DNA of 19,004 nt from Planctomycetaceae bacterium (GTDB taxonomy: Bacteria; Planctomycetota; Planctomycetia; Planctomycetales; Planctomycetaceae): NCBI GenBank assembly GCA_020426425.1, contig JAGQQB010000011.1:1-19004 (forward strand), given 5' to 3'. Below are positions 8,148-14,948 of the stretch, one piece after another. The notes under the pieces were generated by a model. It worked only from the letters and a program-made list of their open reading frames with translations, had not been told where the DNA came from and searched no databases. Positions within the stretch are counted from its first letter, which is position 1. Every line of letters begins with the position of its first letter. The translations under genes and the position numbers were made by a program.

Positions 8148-9437
8148 ATGGTCAACAATAACCTCCTGCACGTGACGCTCAATCGGCACGGCATGCTCAC
8201 TCGCCGGGAACTCCTGCAGATCGCTGGTGGTGGTTTCGCCGGGATGATGGGGGGGAGCATTCTTCGCACCTTGGGACTCAACGCGGCGGAGATGAAACAG
8301 GAGGGGCGTTCCTGCATCATGGTGTTCCTGACCGGCGCGCCGAGTCAAATGGAAACCTGGGATCCCAAACCGGGGACGGCCAATGGCGGTCCGACAAAGG
8401 GGATTCAAACCAAGATCGCAGGGGTTCAGTTCGCCGAGTACTGGCCGAAACTGGCGGCCATGACGAACGATGTCTCGGTCATTCGCTCACTGGCGGGAAA
8501 GGAAGCGGCTCATGAGCGTGGTCAATTCCATCTGCGAACGGGGCATCGCATGGGCCCCACGAAGTTCCCCCACTTTGGCTCGGTCGTCGCGCAGCGGTTG
8601 GGCGACCCAGACGCCGACATCCCGAACTTTGTCAGCGTGGGGAACACACTCAGTTCCGGATTTCTGGGGGTCAAGGTTGCCCCATTTGTAATCAGCAAAG
8701 CAGGCGAACTCCCGGCAAACGTTAGCAGTGGCGTGGGTGCCAAGCGGTTCGAACGGCGGCTCACCGCGCTTGGTCAGCAAGATGCGGAATTCGCCAGCCA
8801 GGGGGCCTCGGCGATTTCGCTTGAGCATCAGGAATTGTACCTGCGGGCCGCGAAAATGATGACCTCCTCGCGACTCAAGGCGTTCACGCTCGATGGTGAG
8901 TCGGACAAGACGCAGGAGAGTTACGGCAAAAATTCGTTCGGTGCCGGATGCCTCGTCGCACGGCGACTGGTCGAAACTGGTGTGCCGTTTATCGAAGTTC
9001 AGCGCGGTGGCTGGGATATGCATCAGAATCTGTGGCAGAACATGCCTCGGACCGCCGGTGAAGTCGATCAGGGGGTCTCTGCGTTGCTGGCAGATCTCAA
9101 GTCGCGTGGCCTCCTGGAAAAGACAGTCGTCCTCGTGCTCGGCGAATTTGGTCGGACGCCGAAAATCAATCAGCGCACTCCCGAAGTTGGTCGCGATCAC
9201 TGGGCACGTAACTTCAACATGTTGCTGGCAGGGGGTGGCATCAAGGGGGGCGTTTGCGTCGGCAAGACCAGTGCTGACGGCCAAGAGATCGAAGACCGGA
9301 AAGTGGAAGTCGATGATCTGTTCGCCACGATGTGTGAGTGCCTGAAGATTGATGCCTCCGAGGAGATGATCACTCCAGAGGGCCGCCCCGTCCGTACCGT
9401 TGAGGAAGGTCTCGCCATCGACGAGTTGCTGTCCTGA
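8148..9437 (+). CDS. Tat-exported DUF1501 protein
   Basis: DUF1501 proteins are distantly related to the alkaline phosphatase/sulfatase fold and are almost always next to DUF1549/DUF1553 genes in Planctomycetes; their activity is not established. The 429 residues begin with a twin-arginine-type signal: TRRELLQIAGG at 18-28 and a glycine-rich hydrophobic stretch to about residue 45. Family blocks are MVFLTGAPSQMETWDPKPG at 58-76, VIRSL near 111, GGWDMHQN at 287-294, LGEFGRTP at 331-338, GRDHW at 348-352 and a GG-IKGG segment near 362-368. It is shorter than the second DUF1501 in the window and lacks that protein's FNHAPAQ block; here the equivalent region reads AAHERGQFHLRTGH. It lies 108 bases after the PSD1 gene and probably shares its transcript. 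The signal region contains a seven-G run. Confidence 0.92.
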   Translation: MVNNNLLHVTLNRHGMLTRRELLQIAGGGFAGMMGGSILRTLGLNAAEMKQEGRSCIMVFLTGAPSQMETWDPKPGTANGGPTKGIQTKIAGVQFAEYWPKLAAMTNDVSVIRSLAGKEAAHERGQFHLRTGHRMGPTKFPHFGSVVAQRLGDPDADIPNFVSVGNTLSSGFLGVKVAPFVISKAGELPANVSSGVGAKRFERRLTALGQQDAEFASQGASAISLEHQELYLRAAKMMTSSRLKAFTLDGESDKTQESYGKNSFGAGCLVARRLVETGVPFIEVQRGGWDMHQNLWQNMPRTAGEVDQGVSALLADLKSRGLLEKTVVLVLGEFGRTPKINQRTPEVGRDHWARNFNMLLAGGGIKGGVCVGKTSADGQEIEDRKVEVDDLFATMCECLKIDASEEMITPEGRPVRTVEEGLAIDELLS

Positions 9438-9511
9438 TCAGTTGTTCCAGATGTCCACCCCACCAGCGTAACCGAACCAGCAGCCGACTGAGTTCCTCTT
9501 CTGTTCTCCGC
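9438..9511 (+). other. Gap before the sigma factor gene
   Basis: These 74 bases show no ribosome site before the ATG at 9512, no hairpin terminator and no recognisable promoter boxes. The sigma gene may be read from the upstream DUF1501 transcript. Confidence 0.3.
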
Positions 9512-10105
9512 ATGAGCCTGACTGACGATCAATTGATGATTGACCTGCAGTCAGGGGACTCGGCGGCGTTCGAGATACTCGTCACGCGTTACCAGGGCTC
9601 GCTGATCGGGTTCTTCATGCGGAACACCCGGGACATTCAGTTCTCGGAGGATCTCGCTCAGGAAACGCTGCTCAAGGTGTACAACCAGGCGTGGGACTAC
9701 ATGCCGCTGGGTCGGTTTCGCGGCTGGATGTTCCGCATCGCCCGCAATCTGCTCATCGACAACATTCGTCGTCGATCCAACGACGCGCTGATTCGCGCCG
9801 TCCGGAGGCAACCCGACGAAGAACAACAGGCGCTCGCCCGCGTCGCAGCAGAGATTCTCCCACCCGACGATCAGGTCCAGGCGACAGAACTGGCGCGACT
9901 GGTCGACGAACTGCTGTGCGAAATCCCCGACGAACAACGACAGACATTCACGCTACATCACTACGCGGAACTGAGTCTTCCGGAAGTCGCAGAAATCATG
10001 TCCGTTCCGCTCGCCACATGCAAAAGCCGGCTGCGCCTTGCCCGCGAAAAGCTCTCGGAAAAGCTGCTCAGTCGGGGGATCAGCGTCATGAATTCGACCG
10101 AATAA
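9512..10105 (+). CDS. ECF-type RNA polymerase sigma factor
   Basis: This 197-residue protein has the two-domain layout of extracytoplasmic-function sigma factors, which direct RNA polymerase to stress or envelope promoters. Region 2 covers about residues 20-88, with DLAQETLLKVYNQAWDY at 47-63 and FRGWMFRIARNLLIDNIRRR at 69-88. A linker of about 40 residues follows. Region 4 covers about 130-185, with the HYAELSLPEVAEIMSVPLAT helix-turn-helix and KSRLRLAREKL. There is no long C-terminal extension or membrane span, so it does not look self-sensing. No anti-sigma or zinc-binding anti-sigma domain gene is next to it; the downstream neighbour is a PspA-like protein. It follows the DUF1501 gene by 74 bases on the same strand. 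The target promoters cannot be told from here. Confidence 0.94.
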   Translation: MSLTDDQLMIDLQSGDSAAFEILVTRYQGSLIGFFMRNTRDIQFSEDLAQETLLKVYNQAWDYMPLGRFRGWMFRIARNLLIDNIRRRSNDALIRAVRRQPDEEQQALARVAAEILPPDDQVQATELARLVDELLCEIPDEQRQTFTLHHYAELSLPEVAEIMSVPLATCKSRLRLAREKLSEKLLSRGISVMNSTE

Positions 10106-10284
10106 CTCCAATTCCAGAATCTGTGTGATCCCCGTACTCGATCGTTGCGTACAGTTTTGTTGACACCATCACAGCATAGCGAAATCACCGCATCGCAAAG
10201 TCGCCATTGAGTCGAGAACCGCGAGGCCAGCACTGATCACGCCCCCGAACTCTTAGTTCCTAATTCCTAGATTCCCGCCCTGCC
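10106..10284 (+). promoter_or_regulatory. Intergenic region with possible promoter and small palindrome before pspA-like gene
   Basis: A perfect TTGACA occurs at 10160-10165, but the hexamer 17 bases on (AATCAC) is a poor -10 box, so a housekeeping promoter is only possible. At 10247-10259 GAACT-CTT-AGTTC is a perfect inverted repeat, running into an AT-rich stretch with repeated TTCCTA/ATTCCTA/ATTCC units up to about 10275. There is no ribosome site before the ATG at 10285. This is a plausible start of the transcript running through comF. Confidence 0.35.
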
Positions 10285-10803
10285 ATGCCTTTCTTCAGTC
10301 GCCTGACGGACATCGTCACCTGCAATCTGAGTTCCATTCTTGCCCAGGCCGAGAATCCTGAGACCGCGCTCGGTGAAATCATTCACGAGATGCAGGAAGG
10401 AGTCGCTGGCGCGCAGCGAAGCGTAAAGACCGCTGGCCACAATGTCGCCCGCATTGAGTCCGAGATTCATACTCAGCGGGAAGAGGCCCAGCGCTGGTTG
10501 GAGGAAGCCAAGACCGCACTGAGCAGTGGTGCCGACGCGCAAGCACGCATGCTGCTGACGCGCAAGCACGAAGTCGAAGATCTGATCGCCGGCCTCGAAC
10601 AGCAACTGCAGGCTGCAGTCAGCACGCACGATCATCTTCAGACGACGCTCCATGCCCTCGAAGCCCGACTTGCCGATGCCCGGCGTCGACAGGCGGGCGG
10701 CTCGGAAACAGAAACGACAGATGTAACCGGTGCGACGGTCGATTCTCGTCAATACCGCGTCGATGTGGAACTCGAAGCGCTGCGGCAGCAGCTCCAGCAA
10801 TGA
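10285..10803 (+). CDS. Short PspA/IM30-family coiled-coil protein
   Basis: PspA/IM30 proteins assemble on the inner face of the cytoplasmic membrane and protect it under stress. The N-terminus fits the family: MPFFSRLTDIVTCNLSSIL, then AENPETALGEIIHEMQEGV at 22-40, matching the usual D/ENPE-x-x-L-x-x-I-I-x-E-M block. Residues 40-135 are a long heptad-like charged coiled coil (ARIESEIHTQREEAQRWLEE and further). The protein has 172 residues against about 220-230 for typical PspA, and after residue 136 there is a Gly/Thr-rich linker and one last helix, VDVELEALRQQLQQ. It therefore lacks much of the usual C-terminal helical part. The stop overlaps the comF start by 4 bases. The ECF sigma gene is 179 bases upstream. 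The class is likely; the exact function is uncertain. Confidence 0.8.
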   Translation: MPFFSRLTDIVTCNLSSILAQAENPETALGEIIHEMQEGVAGAQRSVKTAGHNVARIESEIHTQREEAQRWLEEAKTALSSGADAQARMLLTRKHEVEDLIAGLEQQLQAAVSTHDHLQTTLHALEARLADARRRQAGGSETETTDVTGATVDSRQYRVDVELEALRQQLQQ

Positions 10804-11639
10804 ACGGCATCGAGCACGAACTGCCCGATCCGACGGCAGCAGACATCGAGTCTGCGGAGACCCGACAACTTGCACCGCGTGTTGTCAAACCGCAGACCGG
10901 GATGCATCGTTGGTGGAACCAAACCTGGAACTTTCTGTATCCCCCCTTGTGCTGTCAGTGCGGTACCGATTTGGGTGATCAGTCGTCGACGCTCTGCGCA
11001 CGCTGCGAGCAACAATTGGAGATAGCACAGGGGACCACGTGCCATCGCTGTGCCGCGCCGGTCGGTCCACATCTGGACACCCACAATGGATGCGGGCACT
11101 GCCGCAACGACTCGTTTGCGTTCGACCGGGTCTTCGCCCTTGGCGTCCATCGCGATGGGCTCAAACGAGCGATTCTGAATGCCAAGACCTCTCATCCGCT
11201 CGCCGCCGGACTGGTGGAACTGTTGTATCGGCAGCGCGGACATGAACTACAGAAACTGAACTTGGACTGTGTGATCCCGATTCCTCAATACTGGCTCGAC
11301 CGTTTGCTCCAACCACACTTCGCGGCCCAGAGTATGGCCCAGGCGTGGAGTCGTTTGTTGATGGTGGACCTGCAGGGGCATATACTCACCAAGCGGCGTC
11401 GCACTCAGCGCCAATCTGTGCTTTCACCCTCGGAGCGTAAGTCGAATTTACGAAACGCGTTTGGAATCTCTGGCCACCCTCGGCTGGAGGGACGCACCAT
11501 CCTGCTGGTGGACGATGTGCTCACCACGGGAACCACGGCCCACCGGGCCGCAAAGGTTCTAAGAACAGCTGGTGCGGCACGAATCTATGTTGCAGTGATT
11601 GCGCGTGGCATTGGAGTTGAACGTTTGAGTTCGAGCTGA
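10800..11639 (+). CDS. ComF-family phosphoribosyltransferase-like protein
   Basis: ComF proteins carry an N-terminal zinc-ribbon part and a type I phosphoribosyltransferase domain; in competent bacteria they help internalised DNA become recombination-ready, but in most phyla the role is unclear. In these 279 residues the cysteine pairs are CCQC at 51-54, CARC at 66-69, CHRC at 81-84 and CGHC at 98-101. The C-terminal PRPP-binding loop is ILLVDDVLTTGTT at 234-246. KRRRTQRQSVLSPSERKSNLRNAF at 198-221 fits the family's R-T-x-x-Q ... N-x-x-x-A-F block. Where ComF normally has R-G-[FY]-N-Q, this protein reads QPHFAAQ (171-177), so a conserved motif is altered. The ATG overlaps the PspA-like stop as ATGA, giving translational coupling; about 45 residues precede the first cysteines. 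Confidence 0.85.
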   Translation: MNGIEHELPDPTAADIESAETRQLAPRVVKPQTGMHRWWNQTWNFLYPPLCCQCGTDLGDQSSTLCARCEQQLEIAQGTTCHRCAAPVGPHLDTHNGCGHCRNDSFAFDRVFALGVHRDGLKRAILNAKTSHPLAAGLVELLYRQRGHELQKLNLDCVIPIPQYWLDRLLQPHFAAQSMAQAWSRLLMVDLQGHILTKRRRTQRQSVLSPSERKSNLRNAFGISGHPRLEGRTILLVDDVLTTGTTAHRAAKVLRTAGAARIYVAVIARGIGVERLSSS

Positions 11640-11686
11640 CTCCACGATCGCGTATTTGATGTCGATTGCCTACTGAAACCTCCAAC

Positions 11687-11703
11687 CGTCTCCACAAGAG
11701 ACG
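11687..11703 (+). promoter_or_regulatory. Hairpin over the ribosome-site position of the DUF502 gene
   Basis: CGTCTC-CACAA-GAGACG is a perfect 6-base-pair stem with a 5-base loop. It ends 6 bases before the ATG at 11710, and its right arm includes AAGAGA, the only weak Shine-Dalgarno-like sequence there. Folding would hide that site. A role in translation control is inference; there is no T-run to make it a terminator. Confidence 0.4.
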
Positions 11704-11709
11704 TACCCC

Positions 11710-12903
11710 ATGTCGTCCCCCCCACCACCAGAATCGCCCCCCGGTCCGCATGATCCCATTGGGGATCAGCGACATGGCCCCTCGCCAACGCAGATCTTCC
11801 TGCGAGGATTGGCGGCCAGTTTGCCCGCGATTTTGACCATCGTGATTCTGCTCTGGGTACTGAATGGGCTCAATTCCTACATCATTCAGCCTGCCACCTG
11901 GACCGTGAAGTACCTGCTGGCCCAATCGGTCAGCGAAGCGGTTCCCAGCGACACACTGCGTCACATCGATGCCGCTCCACCACTCGATTACTGCGATAGC
12001 GGTTACGTGGTGACCGAGGACTTCCTGAAGCAGTACCAGGGTTTCCTGCAACGGCAGTTCCCAGAGGCGAGCGGCCCGGACACTCTTGAAGGGGAACTCC
12101 CGGAATGGGCCGCCGGTCAGCAGCGACGCATCGAGTACGTGCAAACCCAGGCCATGGACGATCCGCCGCAGGTGTTCGTGCAACTCGGAGAATGGGCGGT
12201 CCCGTATCGCGTGTACGCCAAAGTCGCTCAGTCACTCCCGCCGGGACAGGTGCCGACCTCGGCCCGGGCGGTGTACATGGAGTACGTCGCCAGTCAGTAC
12301 TTGACTGGCGTTGTGCCACTGAGTGTGCTGACCATCTTCCTCCTGGTCGCGCTGTTGTACTTCGTGGGTCGGTTCGTCTCCGCCCGGGTGGGACGCTGGA
12401 TCTTTAGCCGGGTCGAGGATCAGATCCTGGGTCGGCTCCCGGTCGTGAGGAATGTGTATGGCTCCGTCAAACAGGTGACCGACTTCGTCTTCAGCGAAAA
12501 GCAGCAGGTGGAGTATCGTCGCGTGGTTGCGGTCCAGTACCCTCGCGAAGGGGTCTACACCGTCGGCTTTGTGACCGGTGAAAGTTTCCTGGAGATCGCC
12601 CTCTCGGCGGGTGAACCATGTGTCGCAGTGCTGATCCCGACCTCACCGATGCCGATGACCGGATTCACAATCAGCGTGCCGCGCAGTGAAATCATCGATT
12701 TGAACATCACAGTCGAACAGGCAATGCAGTTTTGCATTTCCTGTGGAGTCCTCACCCCCGCCGAACACAAGCTGACTCCTGAACTCATGAACCGACTGGT
12801 GAATTCTGGTCAACTGAAGAACACCGCGTCCAAGCGAGTGAACCTGCCCGCCGAACAGACCGCACCACCCGCCACTGGTCTCCCACGGGGGGCGGCGTCG
12901 TGA
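11710..12903 (+). CDS. DUF502 family membrane protein with a large insert
   Basis: DUF502 proteins are small inner-membrane proteins of unknown function. Here 397 residues contain a first membrane span at about 30-52 (GLAASLPAILTIVILLWVL) and a second at about 199-220 (VVPLSVLTIFLLVALLYFVG). After it come the family's cytoplasmic blocks: GRLPVVRNVYGSVKQV at 241-256, YTVGFVTGE, VAVLIPTSPMPMTGF near 305-319 and EQAMQFCISCGVLTP at 336-350. Typical members have about 200 residues with the spans close together. Here about 145 residues separate them, with no obvious domain, and would face the periplasm by the usual topology. The N-terminus is Pro-rich and the last 50 residues are extra. The stop overlaps the hemC GTG start, so the two are probably co-translated. 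A hairpin sits just before the start codon. Confidence 0.87.
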   Translation: MSSPPPPESPPGPHDPIGDQRHGPSPTQIFLRGLAASLPAILTIVILLWVLNGLNSYIIQPATWTVKYLLAQSVSEAVPSDTLRHIDAAPPLDYCDSGYVVTEDFLKQYQGFLQRQFPEASGPDTLEGELPEWAAGQQRRIEYVQTQAMDDPPQVFVQLGEWAVPYRVYAKVAQSLPPGQVPTSARAVYMEYVASQYLTGVVPLSVLTIFLLVALLYFVGRFVSARVGRWIFSRVEDQILGRLPVVRNVYGSVKQVTDFVFSEKQQVEYRRVVAVQYPREGVYTVGFVTGESFLEIALSAGEPCVAVLIPTSPMPMTGFTISVPRSEIIDLNITVEQAMQFCISCGVLTPAEHKLTPELMNRLVNSGQLKNTASKRVNLPAEQTAPPATGLPRGAAS

Positions 12904-13844
12904 CGACGAACAACGCCTCGAGAACCCTCAAGATTGCGACTCGATCGAGTCCACTCGCGCTCTGGCAGGCACACTATGTGGCCGAGCAGATTGGCCTCAC
13001 GACCCCCGAGGTCAACGTCGAGATCGTCCACGTCTCCACGCTGGGAGACCGGGATCGTTCCGAACCTCTGGCGCAGTTCGGCGGGATGGGAGTCTTTACC
13101 CGCGAAGTCCAAAAGGTCGTGCTCGATCAGCAGGCCGACCTCGCCGTGCACAGCCTGAAGGATTTGCCGACTGAATCGGTCGCTGGCCTCAGCCTCGCAG
13201 GAGTGCCGCCACGTGCCCCCCGATTTGATGCTCTGGTGCTCCCCGAGGGGGCGACGATCCATTCGCTCGATCAACTGCCACAAGGTGCGCAGATCGGCAC
13301 CGGCAGCCCTCGACGACAGGCGCAATTGCTGCATGTTCGCCCTGATCTGATGCTGGCGGAGATTCGCGGCAACGTGGAGACCAGACTCAAGAAACTCGAT
13401 GCCGGCGAGTACGACGCAATCATTCTTGCCGTCGCGGGACTCACGCGTTTGGAAACAGCGGCTCGAATCTCGCTGATTCTGGAGCCGCCTGTGATGTTTC
13501 CCGCCGTCGGACAAGCGGCCCTGGGCATTGAATGTCGTGCAGACGACGCCGAGACGATCTCCATCCTGCAACGACTGACAGATCCCCACACGCTCGCAGA
13601 AGTGACCGCCGAACGCGCTTGCCTCGCGACCCTGCGGGCTGGTTGTCACGCCCCGGTCGGCGTGATGTCGCGTATCGATGGAGACACGCTGCAGCTTGAA
13701 GGCGTGGTTCTCAGCCGCGATGGACGGCAGCGCTATCTGGCTGAGATCAACGGACCGCAGGCTGCTGCTCAGTCCCTCGGTCGACAGCTGGCCGAACAGC
13801 TGATCGCCGCCGGAGCAGCCGCCGTCCTCGAATCTTCAGATTGA
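12900..13844 (+). CDS. hemC: Porphobilinogen deaminase (hydroxymethylbilane synthase)
   Basis: This cytoplasmic enzyme joins four porphobilinogens to hydroxymethylbilane in haem synthesis. The 314 residues match the family. Blocks are KIATRSSPLALWQA at 11-24, GGMGVFTREVQ at 61-71, AVHSLKDLPTE at 82-92 (catalytic Asp88), GTGSPRRQAQL at 133-143, IRGNVETRLKKLD and PAVGQAALGIE at 201-211. Cys249 in LRAGCHAPVG is the expected attachment point of the dipyrromethane cofactor; the usual GGC is AGC here. The start is GTG at 12900, overlapping the DUF502 stop as GTGA; the next in-frame ATG would remove conserved sequence. The following gene begins 9 bases after the stop. The nearby PSD1 proteins carry CXXCH haem-type motifs, but hemC is an essential general gene, so this adjacency is not evidence of a link. 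Confidence 0.97.
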   Translation: MTTNNASRTLKIATRSSPLALWQAHYVAEQIGLTTPEVNVEIVHVSTLGDRDRSEPLAQFGGMGVFTREVQKVVLDQQADLAVHSLKDLPTESVAGLSLAGVPPRAPRFDALVLPEGATIHSLDQLPQGAQIGTGSPRRQAQLLHVRPDLMLAEIRGNVETRLKKLDAGEYDAIILAVAGLTRLETAARISLILEPPVMFPAVGQAALGIECRADDAETISILQRLTDPHTLAEVTAERACLATLRAGCHAPVGVMSRIDGDTLQLEGVVLSRDGRQRYLAEINGPQAAAQSLGRQLAEQLIAAGAAAVLESSD

Positions 13845-13853
13845 CGCACGAAC

Positions 13854-14891
13854 ATGACCCATCTCGATTCCATCCTGTTGAGCGAACTCGCGGCTGCATC
13901 TGCCGAAGTCGACCAGCAGTGGACATGGCCCGAGCAACAACTGGACCGACTCGCACAGGCGGGCGAATTGCAATGGGTCGTCCCGCGCGAGTATGGCGGC
14001 CTCGACTGCGATGGTCCGGAACTGATCGCACGCTATCGAGAAGTTGCCGCCGCCTGCCTGACCACCGCTTTCATTCTGACACAGCGCAACGGCGCCATTC
14101 AACGCATTGCCGCTTCGGAGAACACCGACCTCAAGCAGGAGTTGCTGCCGGCACTGGGACGTGGGGAGACATTCGCGACGGTGGGCATCTCGCACCTGAC
14201 GACCTCTCGACAACATCTCGGCAAGCCGGCCGTGGCCGCCCGTTCCACTGATCGTGGTTATGTCCTGGATGGAACCATCCCCTGGGTGACTGGTGCGGCA
14301 TTCGCGCAGACCATCGTCACCGGTGCGACACTTGACGATGGGCGGCAAGTGCTGCTGGCGCTTGAGGCACAACAGCCCGAAGTCGACATCCGCCCGCCCG
14401 TCCAGATGCTCTCGATGACCGCTTCGGCCACGACCTCGGTCGCTATCAACTCGGTCGAAGTGACACATGACCAGTTGCTGGCTGGCCCCTGTGAACAGGT
14501 GATGCAGCAGGGCCAGGGAGGCGGCACCGGATCGCTTGTCACCTCAGCGCTTGCTGCAGGACTGTGTGCCCGCTGTCTTGCATTGTTACAGGAAGAGGCG
14601 GCAAGACGACCTGATCTCGCCGCGACAGTGCATGCCTTTGAACACGAGTACAACTGGCTCGACCAACAGTTTCAAGCCGCTGCGCCATCCGCTGCAACCA
14701 TTCGTCAATTGGCGAACTCGCTCGCAATGCGAATCTCACAGGCATGCCTGGCGGTCACCAAGGGAGCTGGATTCATCTCCGGACAGCCAGCCGAACGAGC
14801 CGTCCGGGAAGCAATGTTCTTCCTCGTCTGGTCCTGCCCGCAACCGGTCGTTGCAGCCGCACTGGAAGAGCTCAGCTGTCCGCACGATTGA
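13854..14891 (+). CDS. Acyl-CoA dehydrogenase-like flavoprotein, reduced
   Basis: The 345 residues follow the acyl-CoA dehydrogenase layout: an N-terminal helical part with the VVPREYGGL block at 42-50, a middle beta domain with ATVGISHLTT at 108-117 and GYVLDGTIPWVTGAAFA at 135-151, and a C-terminal helical part with GAGFISGQPAERAVREAMF at 304-322. GYVLDGTIPWVTGA closely matches the family's G-[FW]-x-[LI]-x-G-x-K-x-[WF]-[IV]-T-[GN] block. It is shorter than the usual 380 or so residues, and the C-terminus (LVWSCPQPV) lacks the Y-E-G-T segment that carries the catalytic Glu in common members. Activity as a dehydrogenase is therefore uncertain; FAD binding or a DszC-like monooxygenase role are other options. 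It sits 9 bases after hemC and is the last plus-strand gene, facing the minus-strand pair. Confidence 0.75.
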   Translation: MTHLDSILLSELAAASAEVDQQWTWPEQQLDRLAQAGELQWVVPREYGGLDCDGPELIARYREVAAACLTTAFILTQRNGAIQRIAASENTDLKQELLPALGRGETFATVGISHLTTSRQHLGKPAVAARSTDRGYVLDGTIPWVTGAAFAQTIVTGATLDDGRQVLLALEAQQPEVDIRPPVQMLSMTASATTSVAINSVEVTHDQLLAGPCEQVMQQGQGGGTGSLVTSALAAGLCARCLALLQEEAARRPDLAATVHAFEHEYNWLDQQFQAAAPSAATIRQLANSLAMRISQACLAVTKGAGFISGQPAERAVREAMFFLVWSCPQPVVAAALEELSCPHD

Positions 14892-14948
14892 TCCCTGACG
14901 AACAACGGAACTGCCCTCAGAACACGGTCTCCGACCGCGCGTTCAAAC
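14892..14948. other. Gap between convergent genes
   Basis: Two opposing transcription units end here within 57 bases. No stem-loop with T-run is visible on either strand, so termination is either Rho-dependent or read-through occurs. Confidence 0.4.
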
